Of a DNA stretch of 23,499 nt, positions 1 to 8,102 are shown one piece after another (position 1 is the first letter of the stretch; each line of letters starts with the position of its first letter). A model generated the notes under the pieces. That model had not been told where the DNA came from. It did not search any database and worked only from the letters and a program-made list of their open reading frames with translations. Position numbers and translations under genes: made by a program. Origin of the DNA: Elusimicrobia bacterium RIFOXYB2_FULL_49_7 (GTDB lineage: Bacteria; Fibrobacterota; OXYB2-FULL-49-7); the NCBI GenBank assembly GCA_001800515.1, contig MGVN01000147.1, positions 1-23,499 on the forward strand, given 5' to 3'.

Positions 1-79
1 CGACCAAACCGACCTGTCTCAAAACAAGACGTCCGAATTCTATCGGAATCTGCTGCAAAAATTACAAACTGAAAAATGA
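1..79 (+). CDS. C-terminal end of an unidentified protein (5' partial)
   Basis: An open frame runs in from the left edge (codons from position 2) and stops at TGA 77-79. About 25 residues are visible and they end in a polar, Gln/Lys-rich helix-like tail. A good ribosome site and the next gene follow 25 bases later on the same strand, which supports this being a real gene end. Too little is visible to name the product. Confidence 0.5.
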   Translation, partial: DQTDLSQNKTSEFYRNLLQKLQTEK

Positions 80-104
80 CTGCATTTAACCGAAAGGAAA
101 AAAT

Positions 105-383
105 ATGACCCGTCGGAATCCTTTGCTGATCGCCCTGTTAATTTTTATCACTCTTTGCCTTGTAAAACTGGCCTTTTTCAGCCCAAGCAATGTCTCGTTG
201 GATATGGTTCCGGCTGCTCACGCAGACGGGGGTATCCTGGAGTGGAATAATTCCCTTCGAATCGTTACCAGCAGCGCAGATGGTGCCACCACCTATGTTT
301 GGGATTACCAGGGCAAGACCATGGTGCGCAAATACAGCCTTGAAGGGAATAAGCTGAAGCTCCAGGTTTTCGAGATTGAATAA
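105..383 (+). CDS. Small membrane-anchored or exported protein of unknown function
   Basis: The product has 92 residues. It starts at ATG 105 behind an AAAGGA ribosome site. Residues 5-24 are strongly hydrophobic after an MTRR start, so it is a signal anchor or an unusually long signal peptide (an AHA stretch near residues 38-40 could be a cleavage point). The remaining roughly 50 residues are polar and beta-rich, with Trp and Tyr in a YVWDYQGK segment. That suggests a small periplasmic domain. I recognise no family. It lies between the partial upstream gene and the EamA transporter, so the three are probably cotranscribed. Confidence 0.6.
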   Translation: MTRRNPLLIALLIFITLCLVKLAFFSPSNVSLDMVPAAHADGGILEWNNSLRIVTSSADGATTYVWDYQGKTMVRKYSLEGNKLKLQVFEIE

Positions 384-390
384 CACCCTG

Positions 391-1260
391 ATGCAAAAGG
401 AACGGACGCGGGCCGTTCTGCTCCTTTTTGCCACGGCCTTCTTTTGGAGCCTGGCGGGTCTTTTAATAAAAAGCATCCCGTTACCCGCCCTCTCCGTGGC
501 CGGGTGGCGCAGTGCCATCGCCTTTTTCGTCATCCTGGGATTTGCCGGTTTCCGTGCCATCCGTTTTTCCTGGCCCCAAGTCCTGGGCAGCATCTGCTAT
601 GCCTCTACGGTCACCTTTTTCGTGTGTGCCAATAAAATGACCACTTCCGCCAACGCCATCATACTTCAGTATACGGCCCCGCTTTATGTTATTTTGCTTT
701 CCGGGACCCTATTGAAAGAGCGTATTTACTGGTACGATATTGCCGCGGTGGCTGGAACGTTGGTGGGCACATCTCTTTTCTTTTTTGACAAACTCTCGCC
801 GGGCGGATTATGGGGTAATATCCTGGCTATTTTGAGTGGGATTACCTTTGCTTTGGTCATTCTTTTTCTTCGCATGCAAAAGGAGGGCAGTCCGGCCGGT
901 TCCGTGGTGCTGGGGAATTTGCTGACCGCACTGATGTGTCTGCCGTGGATGATCCGATTTACGCCGGATTGGCCGACGCTTCCTCCGCTTATCATCTTAG
1001 GGGTCTTCCAGCTCGGCATGTCCTATGTCTGTTATACAGTGGCCATCAAGCGGGTAACCGCCATGGAGGGAACGCTTATCCCCATGCTGGAACCCATTCT
1101 CAATCCGCTCTGGGTACTGCTCTTCCTCGGTGAACGTCCCTCTGCATTCGCCCTTATCGGCGGCGGGATTATCTTGTTCTCCATCCTCACGCGTACCTGG
1201 TTAAGCCTGAAGTATCAGGCAAAAAACGTCTTGACACCACTCAACATCAAGCGTTCTTGA
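391..1260 (+). CDS. EamA/DMT-superfamily permease (drug/metabolite transporter type)
   Basis: The product is an inner-membrane transporter of about 289 residues. It has roughly ten hydrophobic segments arranged as two repeated halves, each about five helices long, as expected for two EamA domains. Family hallmarks are visible: an AFFWS segment in helix 1, a LQYTAPLYV stretch ending half 1, and LEPILNPLWV followed by LGERPS in half 2. Substrates in this superfamily vary (amino acids, metabolites, drugs) and cannot be read from sequence here. I chose ATG 391, seven bases after the preceding stop, which suits translational coupling. A TTG at 376 in the same frame, overlapping the upstream gene, is the alternative start. 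Confidence 0.85.
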   Translation: MQKERTRAVLLLFATAFFWSLAGLLIKSIPLPALSVAGWRSAIAFFVILGFAGFRAIRFSWPQVLGSICYASTVTFFVCANKMTTSANAIILQYTAPLYVILLSGTLLKERIYWYDIAAVAGTLVGTSLFFFDKLSPGGLWGNILAILSGITFALVILFLRMQKEGSPAGSVVLGNLLTALMCLPWMIRFTPDWPTLPPLIILGVFQLGMSYVCYTVAIKRVTAMEGTLIPMLEPILNPLWVLLFLGERPSAFALIGGGIILFSILTRTWLSLKYQAKNVLTPLNIKRS

Positions 1261-1285
1261 CAAAATCTTCCTTATTTCCTATATT
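1257..1285 (+). promoter_or_regulatory. Consensus sigma-70 promoter of the msrBA fusion gene
   Basis: A perfect TTGACA -35 box at 1257-1262 is followed after 17 bases by TATATT at 1280-1285. Transcription should start near 1292, giving a leader of about 17 bases that carries the AAGGAGG ribosome site for ATG 1309. The -35 box contains the stop codon of the upstream transporter gene, so the fusion gene has its own promoter embedded at the end of its neighbour. Confidence 0.75.
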
Positions 1286-1308
1286 GATAATAGGATTAAG
1301 GAGGTTGC

Positions 1309-2349
1309 ATGGGACGCTTCGCGGCTCTTTTTGTTGTTCTTGGTTTGTTTATCGTTTGCGCAGTACCGGAGAATAAAGAGCCTGCTTCAACAAGCGTTCC
1401 AGCAAAAAAGCCGATGTTCTATAAACAGATAAAGGCCAAACTCACATCAGAACAGTATCAAGTGACCCAGGCATGCGGTACCGAACCTCCTTTTCGGAAT
1501 GCCTACTGGAACAACCATACCGAGGGTCTTTATGTGGATGTGGTTTCCGGTGAACCCCTTTTTTCATCCCGGGATAAATACAATTCCGGTACGGGCTGGC
1601 CCAGTTTCACCGCCCCCCTTTTCAGGGAAACCATCGTATCCCGAACCGACGATTCCGATCATCAACAGCGCACCGAAGTCAGAAGCTTTTTGGCCGATTC
1701 CCATCTGGGGCATCTTTTTTCGGATGGTCCAATACCTACCGGTATGCGCTACTGTATTAATTCCGCAGCTTTGCGCTTTATTCCGACAGCGGCATTAGCC
1801 GATTCGGGTTATGCCGGTTATATAATGCGTTTTCCAACATCTTCAGACAAAGGTGTCAGACATGAATTCGCCCTCTTTTCCGGAGGCTGTTTCTGGGGAA
1901 TGGAAAAGCTCTTGGCAGAAGTATCGGGAGTTCTCTCCACCCGGGTCGGCTACACGGGTGGGTTGGCGAATGAACCTGATTATGAAACCGTCTGTACGGG
2001 CAAGACCGGCCATGCGGAATCCGTTGAAATCGAATTTGACCCGGCCGTGATCACTTATGATTCTTTACTCGACTTCTTTTTTCGCATGCACGATCCCACC
2101 ACCTTGAATCAGCAGCATCATGACAAGGGCACACAATACCGTTCCGCCCTTTTTTATTTTACGGACGAACAACGGGCGGCCGCGCTTCATGCCAAGGATC
2201 ATTTCGATCGTGTGACGATCTTGAAGAAAAAAGCGGTTACTGAAATTGTACCGGCCGGCCGTTTTTTTCCGGCTGAAAATCATCATCAGCAATATCTGGT
2301 AAAGAATCCGAGCGGTTATTTTTGTCACCGCGTACGGGACAGTCTCTAA
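1309..2349 (+). CDS. msrAB: Bifunctional methionine sulfoxide reductase, MsrB-MsrA fusion
   Basis: The product has 346 residues and repairs both epimers of oxidised methionine. Residues 4-17 form a hydrophobic export signal. Cys17 could be a lipidation site, but the residues before it are not a standard lipobox. Residues 36-160 are Msr[16 protein letters not shown] and [11 protein letters not shown], with catalytic Cys149. The usual paired CxxC zinc ligands are missing, so this is a zinc-free MsrB. Residues 185-345 are MsrA, with GCFW at 193-196 (catalytic Cys194) and the later GTQYRSA motif. A perfect AAGGAGG site precedes the ATG. The export signal implies repair of envelope proteins. The stop abuts the convergent SET gene's stop directly. 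Confidence 0.95.
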   Translation: MGRFAALFVVLGLFIVCAVPENKEPASTSVPAKKPMFYKQIKAKLTSEQYQVTQACGTEPPFRNAYWNNHTEGLYVDVVSGEPLFSSRDKYNSGTGWPSFTAPLFRETIVSRTDDSDHQQRTEVRSFLADSHLGHLFSDGPIPTGMRYCINSAALRFIPTAALADSGYAGYIMRFPTSSDKGVRHEFALFSGGCFWGMEKLLAEVSGVLSTRVGYTGGLANEPDYETVCTGKTGHAESVEIEFDPAVITYDSLLDFFFRMHDPTTLNQQHHDKGTQYRSALFYFTDEQRAAALHAKDHFDRVTILKKKAVTEIVPAGRFFPAENHHQQYLVKNPSGYFCHRVRDSL

Positions 2350-2733
2350 TTAATTGCACTTTTCGCAGCAACAACCGGATGTCTTGATATATTCGTCAAA
2401 ATATTCCTTACCGTAATTAAACAACAGCTCTTCCCCGGATTGAATGGATCGTTTAGACACGATGAATATGCGACCACGCCGTTCCAGCGCTTCGCAATTA
2501 GGGCGGCAGGAATGATTGATATAGCGTGCCTTGTTCCAGCGCGGGCTGCCGTCAATGTCAATGCGTTTGTTCACATTGAAAATATAGCGGTTTCGCAGAT
2601 CATTTTTCGTGGAAACCCGATGTCCAACATATTCAATGATGGTCTTTCCTTTTTTAATGAAACTGAAGGAAACCAACCCCAGTCCTGCCTCTGTCTTTTT
2701 AATCCGGATATCGTACAGATTTGATGATGCCAT
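2350..2733 (-). CDS. SET-domain protein, putative lysine methyltransferase
   Basis: The 127-residue product is almost entirely a SET domain, the fold of SAM-dependent protein-lysine methyltransferases. Visible motifs are GLGL at 17-20, the pseudoknot NHSCRPNC at 73-80, and GEELLFNYG at 100-108 with the probable active-site Tyr107. A post-SET-like Cys cluster lies at residues 121-126 (C-C-C-x-x-C), plausibly binding zinc together with Cys80. No signal peptide is present, so it is cytoplasmic. An AAAGGA site precedes the ATG, and the gene lies 11 bases after the ABC ATPase stop, making it the last gene of the operon. Bacterial SET proteins are known but their substrates mostly are not. The target here cannot be read from sequence. 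Confidence 0.9.
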   Translation of the reverse strand: MASSNLYDIRIKKTEAGLGLVSFSFIKKGKTIIEYVGHRVSTKNDLRNRYIFNVNKRIDIDGSPRWNKARYINHSCRPNCEALERRGRIFIVSKRSIQSGEELLFNYGKEYFDEYIKTSGCCCEKCN

Positions 2734-2744
2734 TTTATCCTTTA

Positions 2745-4232
2745 TTATTTCAAGTAGTATAGATGGTCCGCTGAAATGGCCTTATCAAAAATCTCCTCAT
2801 TATGTGAAATGAGGAGCAACCCACATCCTTCTTTCTGTTTTTTGGAAAGCAAGTCCAGGACTTTGCGAATGCTTTCAAAATCAAGACCATTGAGCGGTTC
2901 ATCCAGAATAAGAAGCTTGGGTTTCCCGTAAAAAGAACGCAACAGATTCAACCGCTGTTTTTGTCCCCCACTCAGGTATTGTACCTTTTTATTCAGGAAA
3001 GCGTCCGGAATGGGTGAATCAAAAAGGGCGGCTAAGTATTCCTTTATTTCTTCTCGGGGCGGTATCTTTCCTGGAATAAGTCCCAAAAATGTTTCGAAAA
3101 CCGTTGATTTCAAGTCCAGTGCCTCATCCGCATGCTGAAAAACCATGCCCGCCCGTTTACCCCATACCTCTTTTTCGTAAAATAAACGCCCCTTCTTTTC
3201 AGTGATAGTGAGACCATCCAGGGTTATGGAAACTTGATCCGCTGCATAAAGACCCAGAATGATTTTGGCCAGAGTGGTTTTGCCCACTCCGCTGCCTGCT
3301 TTGACGTAAACCATTTCACCTGGATGGATGACCAATGGAATAGGGTTTGTTTTATCCGGCCCCACAAGTGTCAGCGATCGGCCAAAGATTTTAAAAGAAG
3401 GTTCCATTCGAAAGAGCGGAGTCTGAGCCTTATTTTCCGCCGTGTTTGGTACAAGTTTATCCAGCCAGGTCGTATAGTCAGAGGGGACAAAAGTGGAGAT
3501 AACGGAATCCGTATCATGAATGCGGGCCATTTCCAAGAAAGAAACAGACTTTAATAAATCGGAATAATTTGCATTTATCTCGGAAATGAGGGAATAATCA
3601 TGGGTAATGAATAGCAGGGTAAAGGGCTTTTTGCGAAATGCGGCAAAAAGAAGGGAGAGGAAACGGTTTCGCTGGATGTTGTCTAAGCTGCCGGTGGGTT
3701 CATCAAAAACAAAGAGCGCCTCTTTCCATTCCGGCGTACTTTGGTACAGCCTTATTTTTTTCATGGCCATGGAAAGGAGCAACCGCTGTTTTTCGCCACC
3801 GCTGGGTCTGAAGGGTTTGGGATAAATATCGAGTATATTGCCCAGATCCGCCTGTGAAGCGGATTGAAATAATTGTTTTAAAACATCCTCATCATTAGGA
3901 CAGGCCTTTAAACTGCCTTCATTCAACTGGGTGCGCAATGTCAATGTCGGATCCAGATGGGAAGAGGGTTCCTGAAAGACAAAAAAGCCTCGCTCTTTTC
4001 CGCTTCGCACCACCGGCTTTTTCAGATAATCCGCATACGTCTCTCCATTTACCGTGACATCCAGACCCTCCGGATCCAATTGGCCGGCCACCACTTTGGA
4101 TACGATGGATTTACCGATACCGGATTCCCCGAATAAGAACACGATGCGATTTTCCGGAAACTGAAAATCCTTGACCTGAACCAGTGTGTGATGGGAAGTG
4201 GACACGGATATCGAAAAAGAGCGGGTATTCAT
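2745..4232 (-). CDS. Oligopeptide/oligosaccharide-type ABC transporter, fused double ATPase
   Basis: The 495-residue product carries two complete nucleotide-binding domains in one chain, like DppD and DppF fused. Domain 1 has Walker A GESGIGKS at 35-42, Q-loop Gln87, signature SGGEKQ at 144-149, Walker B LFVFDE at 173-178 and H-loop His211. Domain 2 has GSGVGKTT at 313-320, Gln366, SGGQKQ at 421-426, LLILDE at 440-445 and His477. All catalytic residues look intact in both halves, so both sites should hydrolyse ATP. The start overlaps the upstream permease stop by four bases (ATGA), indicating translational coupling. It should power the two permeases encoded just upstream. Substrate is inferred from context only. 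Confidence 0.93.
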   Translation of the reverse strand: MNTRSFSISVSTSHHTLVQVKDFQFPENRIVFLFGESGIGKSIVSKVVAGQLDPEGLDVTVNGETYADYLKKPVVRSGKERGFFVFQEPSSHLDPTLTLRTQLNEGSLKACPNDEDVLKQLFQSASQADLGNILDIYPKPFRPSGGEKQRLLLSMAMKKIRLYQSTPEWKEALFVFDEPTGSLDNIQRNRFLSLLFAAFRKKPFTLLFITHDYSLISEINANYSDLLKSVSFLEMARIHDTDSVISTFVPSDYTTWLDKLVPNTAENKAQTPLFRMEPSFKIFGRSLTLVGPDKTNPIPLVIHPGEMVYVKAGSGVGKTTLAKIILGLYAADQVSITLDGLTITEKKGRLFYEKEVWGKRAGMVFQHADEALDLKSTVFETFLGLIPGKIPPREEIKEYLAALFDSPIPDAFLNKKVQYLSGGQKQRLNLLRSFYGKPKLLILDEPLNGLDFESIRKVLDLLSKKQKEGCGLLLISHNEEIFDKAISADHLYYLK

Positions 4233-5116
4233 AACCGGTGCCTTTCCGAAAAACCGTTTCCGATCTTATAGAGAGAATAGAGGGTAAAGACAATGAGAAA
4301 AGCAGCAGAAAGTCCCTGCAAATGCTGCAAAAACAGATGGGGCAAATAGAGCGGATGAGTCAGGGTATAACCCATGGCTAAAATATCCTGCTTGCTGTCA
4401 ATATGCGCCAAGAGACCTCCCAATGAGAGGGGTAGGGAGGTAACCTCTGCATCGCGTGATAATCCGACCGACAGGATGAAATCCGTACTGCACTGGAGAA
4501 AAAGGGCCATGCCAAAGACCGACAGTAATTTATTCAGAATGTGGATGCGGCTGTTATTCCAGAGGATATTGAATCCTACCACACGGCTTTCCGACAGACC
4601 GCATACCCGAAGGGCATTGTAAAAGTCGCTTTTTCGGAAATGGGCGATGCGGTCCAAAAGCAAATCCGTTACTTCAAGAAAGATAAAAAGCGACAGGCTG
4701 CAAGCCATAATGACGAAGGCCATGATTCCATTCCCCACGACCCCGTTTGTTATCAGAAATGAGAGGAGCGCATATCCCAAGAGGACGCCGATGATTTGAG
4801 GTACCGAACGGATAAGATTCAAAGCAAAGAGCAGGATAAAACGGCCCTTTTGACGACCCGTTACTTCCAGAAGATGCAGACTAAAAGCAGCCGCCAGTGC
4901 TAAAAGCAGGGTCAGGACCACGGTCAATCCGGAAATGAGAACCGTATTCAAGAGTGCACCCCACACCTTTTTCATGGCCGGACCATTTAGAAAGAAAAGG
5001 TTCCAGAGAAAAAGCCCCAATAGGCCGATTCCAAAATTAAAGGCCGATTTCTGGTCAGGAGCAATAGGAAGAGAATTCGGTGGATTCGAGGAAATTGTTT
5101 GATTATCAATTATCAT
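4229..5116 (-). CDS. ABC transporter permease (DppC/OppC position)
   Basis: The 295-residue protein has about six hydrophobic segments, with the first near residues 24-43. A cytoplasmic loop around residues 163-187 contains DFYNALRVCGLSESR, which matches the EAA coupling loop (E/D-x-x-x-A-L-R-x-x-G) that contacts the ATPase. Size and topology fit the DppC-type permease of peptide/nickel-family importers, though the sequence is divergent. It overlaps the upstream permease gene by 11 bases and the downstream ATPase gene by 4, so the three should be translated together. Confidence 0.85.
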   Translation of the reverse strand: MIIDNQTISSNPPNSLPIAPDQKSAFNFGIGLLGLFLWNLFFLNGPAMKKVWGALLNTVLISGLTVVLTLLLALAAAFSLHLLEVTGRQKGRFILLFALNLIRSVPQIIGVLLGYALLSFLITNGVVGNGIMAFVIMACSLSLFIFLEVTDLLLDRIAHFRKSDFYNALRVCGLSESRVVGFNILWNNSRIHILNKLLSVFGMALFLQCSTDFILSVGLSRDAEVTSLPLSLGGLLAHIDSKQDILAMGYTLTHPLYLPHLFLQHLQGLSAAFLIVFTLYSLYKIGNGFSERHRL

Positions 5117-6176
5117 ATTGTTGCATTTTCCGTGTATGTGCTATGTCGGCAGCGACTTCGGTCAATTTGACCGTATAGTAAATCAACAGCACCATGAACA
5201 TCACTTCAGACATATTGCGATAGAGAAGCTGTTGCAGCAGTTCGTAACAAAGATGAGCGTGGATATTCAGTGCCATTTCAATGATGATAAGACCGGTGAT
5301 TAGAAAAGAGGCCTGTTCTTTGATGGTCGGCAGATATTGCAAACGGGCGTTACGCATAATGGCATCCAATACATGGCCGGGAAACCGCTTTTTAAGGCCA
5401 AAAACAGCAGCCCGTGTCATATTTCCCGGTGCGCCCCAGTTATAATCAGAATGGAGATTTTTAGCCAGCGCAGTTTCCACATACCCTTTTCTGCTTTCAG
5501 ACATCAGAAAGGCATAAAACTTATTGGTATAGTTGATCAGCAGCCCGTTTGATAAAACACCCAGGGTCACCATAAAAATAAAAGAGCCGGTGTCAAACTC
5601 GGTACGCAGCGAATAGGCCAGGGTATAAGCAGGGGAAAAAAGGATAAGGGAGGCCAGGAAACGACCCATCACGCCCAACCGGTTCAGCCCTTTCTTTTTT
5701 GGATCAACCGCCTTGTTGGGGGGTTGAGATAGCCGCTGTTTGCGTCGGATGAAGCGCCACAAGGCCAGGCTTTGCACACCGTACCAGGTCAGAGCCAATG
5801 TGGCGGCAAACACCGACAGAAAACCCATATACATGCCTATGATTTGATAGATCCTTTTCAGGGTCAGTCCTTTTTCCTTTTGCACACTTTGCAATTGGCT
5901 GGAGAGTTCCGCCTCTTTATAGCGGAACAATTGTTTTGCAATGACCTGATTTCGGTCCGTTTGGCCGGGATAATAAAGATCCAAGGTCTCCATAAATAGG
6001 GCACGGTAAAAAGGATCATTGAAATCCGAAGCAGGCAGGTTAATAAAGGGACGGATGGGTTCCATGTTGTGCGCCATTGCCTGTTGTGACCGATATTGAA
6101 AAAAGAAAAGAAAAAAGAGAAGCACACCGGTTACCACCATTGCGGAAAAGAGGTGTTCCAGGAGTTTGCGTTTCAT
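5106..6176 (-). CDS. ABC transporter permease (DppB/OppB position)
   Basis: The 356-residue product has one N-terminal transmembrane helix (about 9-27), then a roughly 80-residue extracytoplasmic segment, then five further hydrophobic segments (about 112-140, 170-188, 198-215, 288-305, 324-340). That layout is the DppB/OppB pattern. The coupling-loop equivalent is ESRKGYVETALAKN at 227-240. The family's signature residues are poorly conserved, so this is a divergent member. The start overlaps the preceding gene by four bases (ATGA). It should form the channel with the neighbouring permease. Confidence 0.82.
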   Translation of the reverse strand: MKRKLLEHLFSAMVVTGVLLFFLFFFQYRSQQAMAHNMEPIRPFINLPASDFNDPFYRALFMETLDLYYPGQTDRNQVIAKQLFRYKEAELSSQLQSVQKEKGLTLKRIYQIIGMYMGFLSVFAATLALTWYGVQSLALWRFIRRKQRLSQPPNKAVDPKKKGLNRLGVMGRFLASLILFSPAYTLAYSLRTEFDTGSFIFMVTLGVLSNGLLINYTNKFYAFLMSESRKGYVETALAKNLHSDYNWGAPGNMTRAAVFGLKKRFPGHVLDAIMRNARLQYLPTIKEQASFLITGLIIIEMALNIHAHLCYELLQQLLYRNMSEVMFMVLLIYYTVKLTEVAADIAHTRKMQQYDN

Positions 6177-7045
6177 TCTGACACCCGCGGCATTATTTGA
6201 ATCAGATGGTCGGCTGCCGTGATGCGCACCGGTTTACCCAGGAAAAGCCCTTCGATGTCTCGGAGCAAATAGCGGTTACTCTCTTCAAAACGGTTCCCAC
6301 GGATTCCCTTGAGTTCACAGTGTAATCCCCCTCCCTCTTGACTTCGTTGCCAGATGGGAGCACTTTTATCCTGGCCGGTGATTTGGTTGAATTGGGCAAA
6401 GAGGCGGGCATAGGTATCATTGGCTTTTTGGAGCCGGTTATCCAGGAGGGTCAGGATATCGTTTGAAAAGAGAACCGGACCGACACCCGCCTTTTTTTCG
6501 ATGGGTGTTAGTTGACATAGGTGAGTTGCTTCCGTATAGCCGAAACGGATGAGGTCTTTGAAATAGGAGATATATATTTTATTTCCCTGCTTAAAGTATC
6601 GGATAAGGGTCTCTCCTTGTGTCACATTGGCTATGCTCTTTCCGTTTTCCACCGGCTCCGTTATTGATAGCGGGGCGGCCTCATCCCAGATAACGGTGTC
6701 ATTCAGAGTTTTCACATTCTTGATGAACAGGTAATCTTGTTTTTCCGTGAGCCCGGAGTATCCGGTATTTTCTTTTAGGACGGACCAGGTTTGTCCCTGG
6801 TAGGAAAATTTATCCACACGGGTGATTTGATCACCCAGGGTTCCATCCGTCTCTATTCGTTTAAGAGGAAGATTTTTCGGCAGCGCTTTTTTTTCGGCAG
6901 CGGATAATGCGGATTCGTAGGTGTCAAACAAATATGCGGCAACGGGGCGGCGGAGAATAAGATAATCGTCCGCAAAGAGGAGATTGATCGTACACAGATG
7001 GAAAACCCACGAAAGCACAATACAACTGTATTTTATCGCCTTCAA
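6173..7045 (-). CDS. Exported protein of unknown function encoded inside the ABC transporter operon
   Basis: I place the start at TTG 7045, ten bases after the esterase stop and preceded by AGAAAG. This gives a 290-residue protein opening with a normal signal peptide (MKAIKYS, a hydrophobic stretch, cleavage near LLFA-DD). Opening the frame at the ATG 7132 instead would overlap the esterase gene by 77 bases and bury the signal inside the protein. The mature part is hydrophilic. Two stretches rich in short beta strands (about residues 55-95 and 140-175) could be small SH3-like folds, but that is a guess. A helical region follows, then a short beta-rich C-terminus. I recognise no family. Its place between the enzymes and the permeases, with a four-base overlap to the first permease, suggests a periplasmic accessory to the transporter. 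Confidence 0.72.
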   Translation of the reverse strand: MKAIKYSCIVLSWVFHLCTINLLFADDYLILRRPVAAYLFDTYESALSAAEKKALPKNLPLKRIETDGTLGDQITRVDKFSYQGQTWSVLKENTGYSGLTEKQDYLFIKNVKTLNDTVIWDEAAPLSITEPVENGKSIANVTQGETLIRYFKQGNKIYISYFKDLIRFGYTEATHLCQLTPIEKKAGVGPVLFSNDILTLLDNRLQKANDTYARLFAQFNQITGQDKSAPIWQRSQEGGGLHCELKGIRGNRFEESNRYLLRDIEGLFLGKPVRITAADHLIQIMPRVSE

Positions 7046-7055
7046 AAATATCTTT

Positions 7056-8102
7056 CTATGCTTTTGAAAGAAGGTTTTGGCTAAAGAAATTGAACGCTTG
7101 TTTGCCAACAAACGCATGTCCACAGGTGCCAATGTCCGACTCCAGTTTTGCTTCTACACCGGCGGCACGATAAATTCGTTGGACCCCTTCAAATCCCTTC
7201 CATAAATCCTGGAAATAAAAACAGTCGTCATACAGACCCATTTCCAACAAAAGCGGTCTCGGTGCAATCAGACCTGCAATATCATGGGTATCCAGAAAGC
7301 GATATATGTCCGGAACAACTTGAGACCCGCAAAAATTCCCTCGGGACAAACCGAAACCCGCCCAAGGATTAACATAGCCGATGATGTCCGCAGCTTTAAT
7401 CCGATTATCAAGGGCAGCCGTAAAGGCGGTGACAGCCCCGCCTTGCGATAATCCCATCATTCCGATTTTCTCCGGATGGACTTCCGGGCGTGTTTCGAGA
7501 TAATCAATGCAAACCATCATGTCGTGAATGTTTAAAGTGAGCGGGAAAGCGCCTAAAATGGAACCCTTGACATAGTTCACATCGCAGTTATCTCGTGTGG
7601 GGGAGATATCCTGCTTATCACGCCGTTCACCGAAACCCCGTAGGTCCGGGGCAAGCGTGAAGAAACCGGCTTTTGCCATTTGGAGCGCATAGTCATAGTT
7701 CATGCGGTCGATTTCCGAAACATGTTCCGGTGTGGAACGCAGGCCGGCCACCGTGTCTTTTCCAAAAGAACCGTGAGCGTGGCAACAGAGGATGGCAGGC
7801 AGGGATTTTTCCGGTGAAGGGTTTGTTGGACGGAGAACAATGGCCGGAATGGAGGCGAACTCCTCGCTGTCGAATATGACCCGTTCCCGAATCACCGGAC
7901 CGTCTTTGACCGAATATTCCGTTTCCGCGGAGAGGAGGACTTTTTGGGGAAACGGACCCAGACAGGAGAGAAGTGCTTTTCGGGCGGTCTTGTTCCAGAC
8001 GGTCCATTCCTTTGGCGTTTGGCCCTGAAAGGAGAATTTCGGGGTAAAACCGTTGCATCGATTTTCCCAATATGCTTTGGATGAAAAATGTCTGGAAGCC
8101 AT
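7056..8102 (-). CDS. Cytoplasmic alpha/beta-hydrolase, acetyl-xylan-esterase/dienelactone-hydrolase-like
   Basis: The 348-residue enzyme has an alpha/beta-hydrolase core. CCHAHGSFG (around residue 108) resembles the oxyanion region, GLSQGG carries the nucleophile Ser, GLYDDCF a likely acid residue, and CGHAF near the C-terminus the catalytic His. A PDLRGFGER segment is typical of acetyl-xylan-esterase-like and related dienelactone-hydrolase-like proteins. There is no signal peptide, so it acts inside the cell. Its ATG shares one base with the stop of the epimerase gene (TAATG). In this operon it could remove acetyl or other acyl groups from imported uronate oligomers, but the substrate is not shown by the sequence. 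Confidence 0.87.
   Translation of the reverse strand: MASRHFSSKAYWENRCNGFTPKFSFQGQTPKEWTVWNKTARKALLSCLGPFPQKVLLSAETEYSVKDGPVIRERVIFDSEEFASIPAIVLRPTNPSPEKSLPAILCCHAHGSFGKDTVAGLRSTPEHVSEIDRMNYDYALQMAKAGFFTLAPDLRGFGERRDKQDISPTRDNCDVNYVKGSILGAFPLTLNIHDMMVCIDYLETRPEVHPEKIGMMGLSQGGAVTAFTAALDNRIKAADIIGYVNPWAGFGLSRGNFCGSQVVPDIYRFLDTHDIAGLIAPRPLLLEMGLYDDCFYFQDLWKGFEGVQRIYRAAGVEAKLESDIGTCGHAFVGKQAFNFFSQNLLSKA

Noticed and set aside
138..593. A 151-codon minus-strand open frame across the small protein and EamA genes.
   Set aside because: Both plus-strand genes have start signals or family features. This frame is rich in basic residues, as expected of antisense noise.
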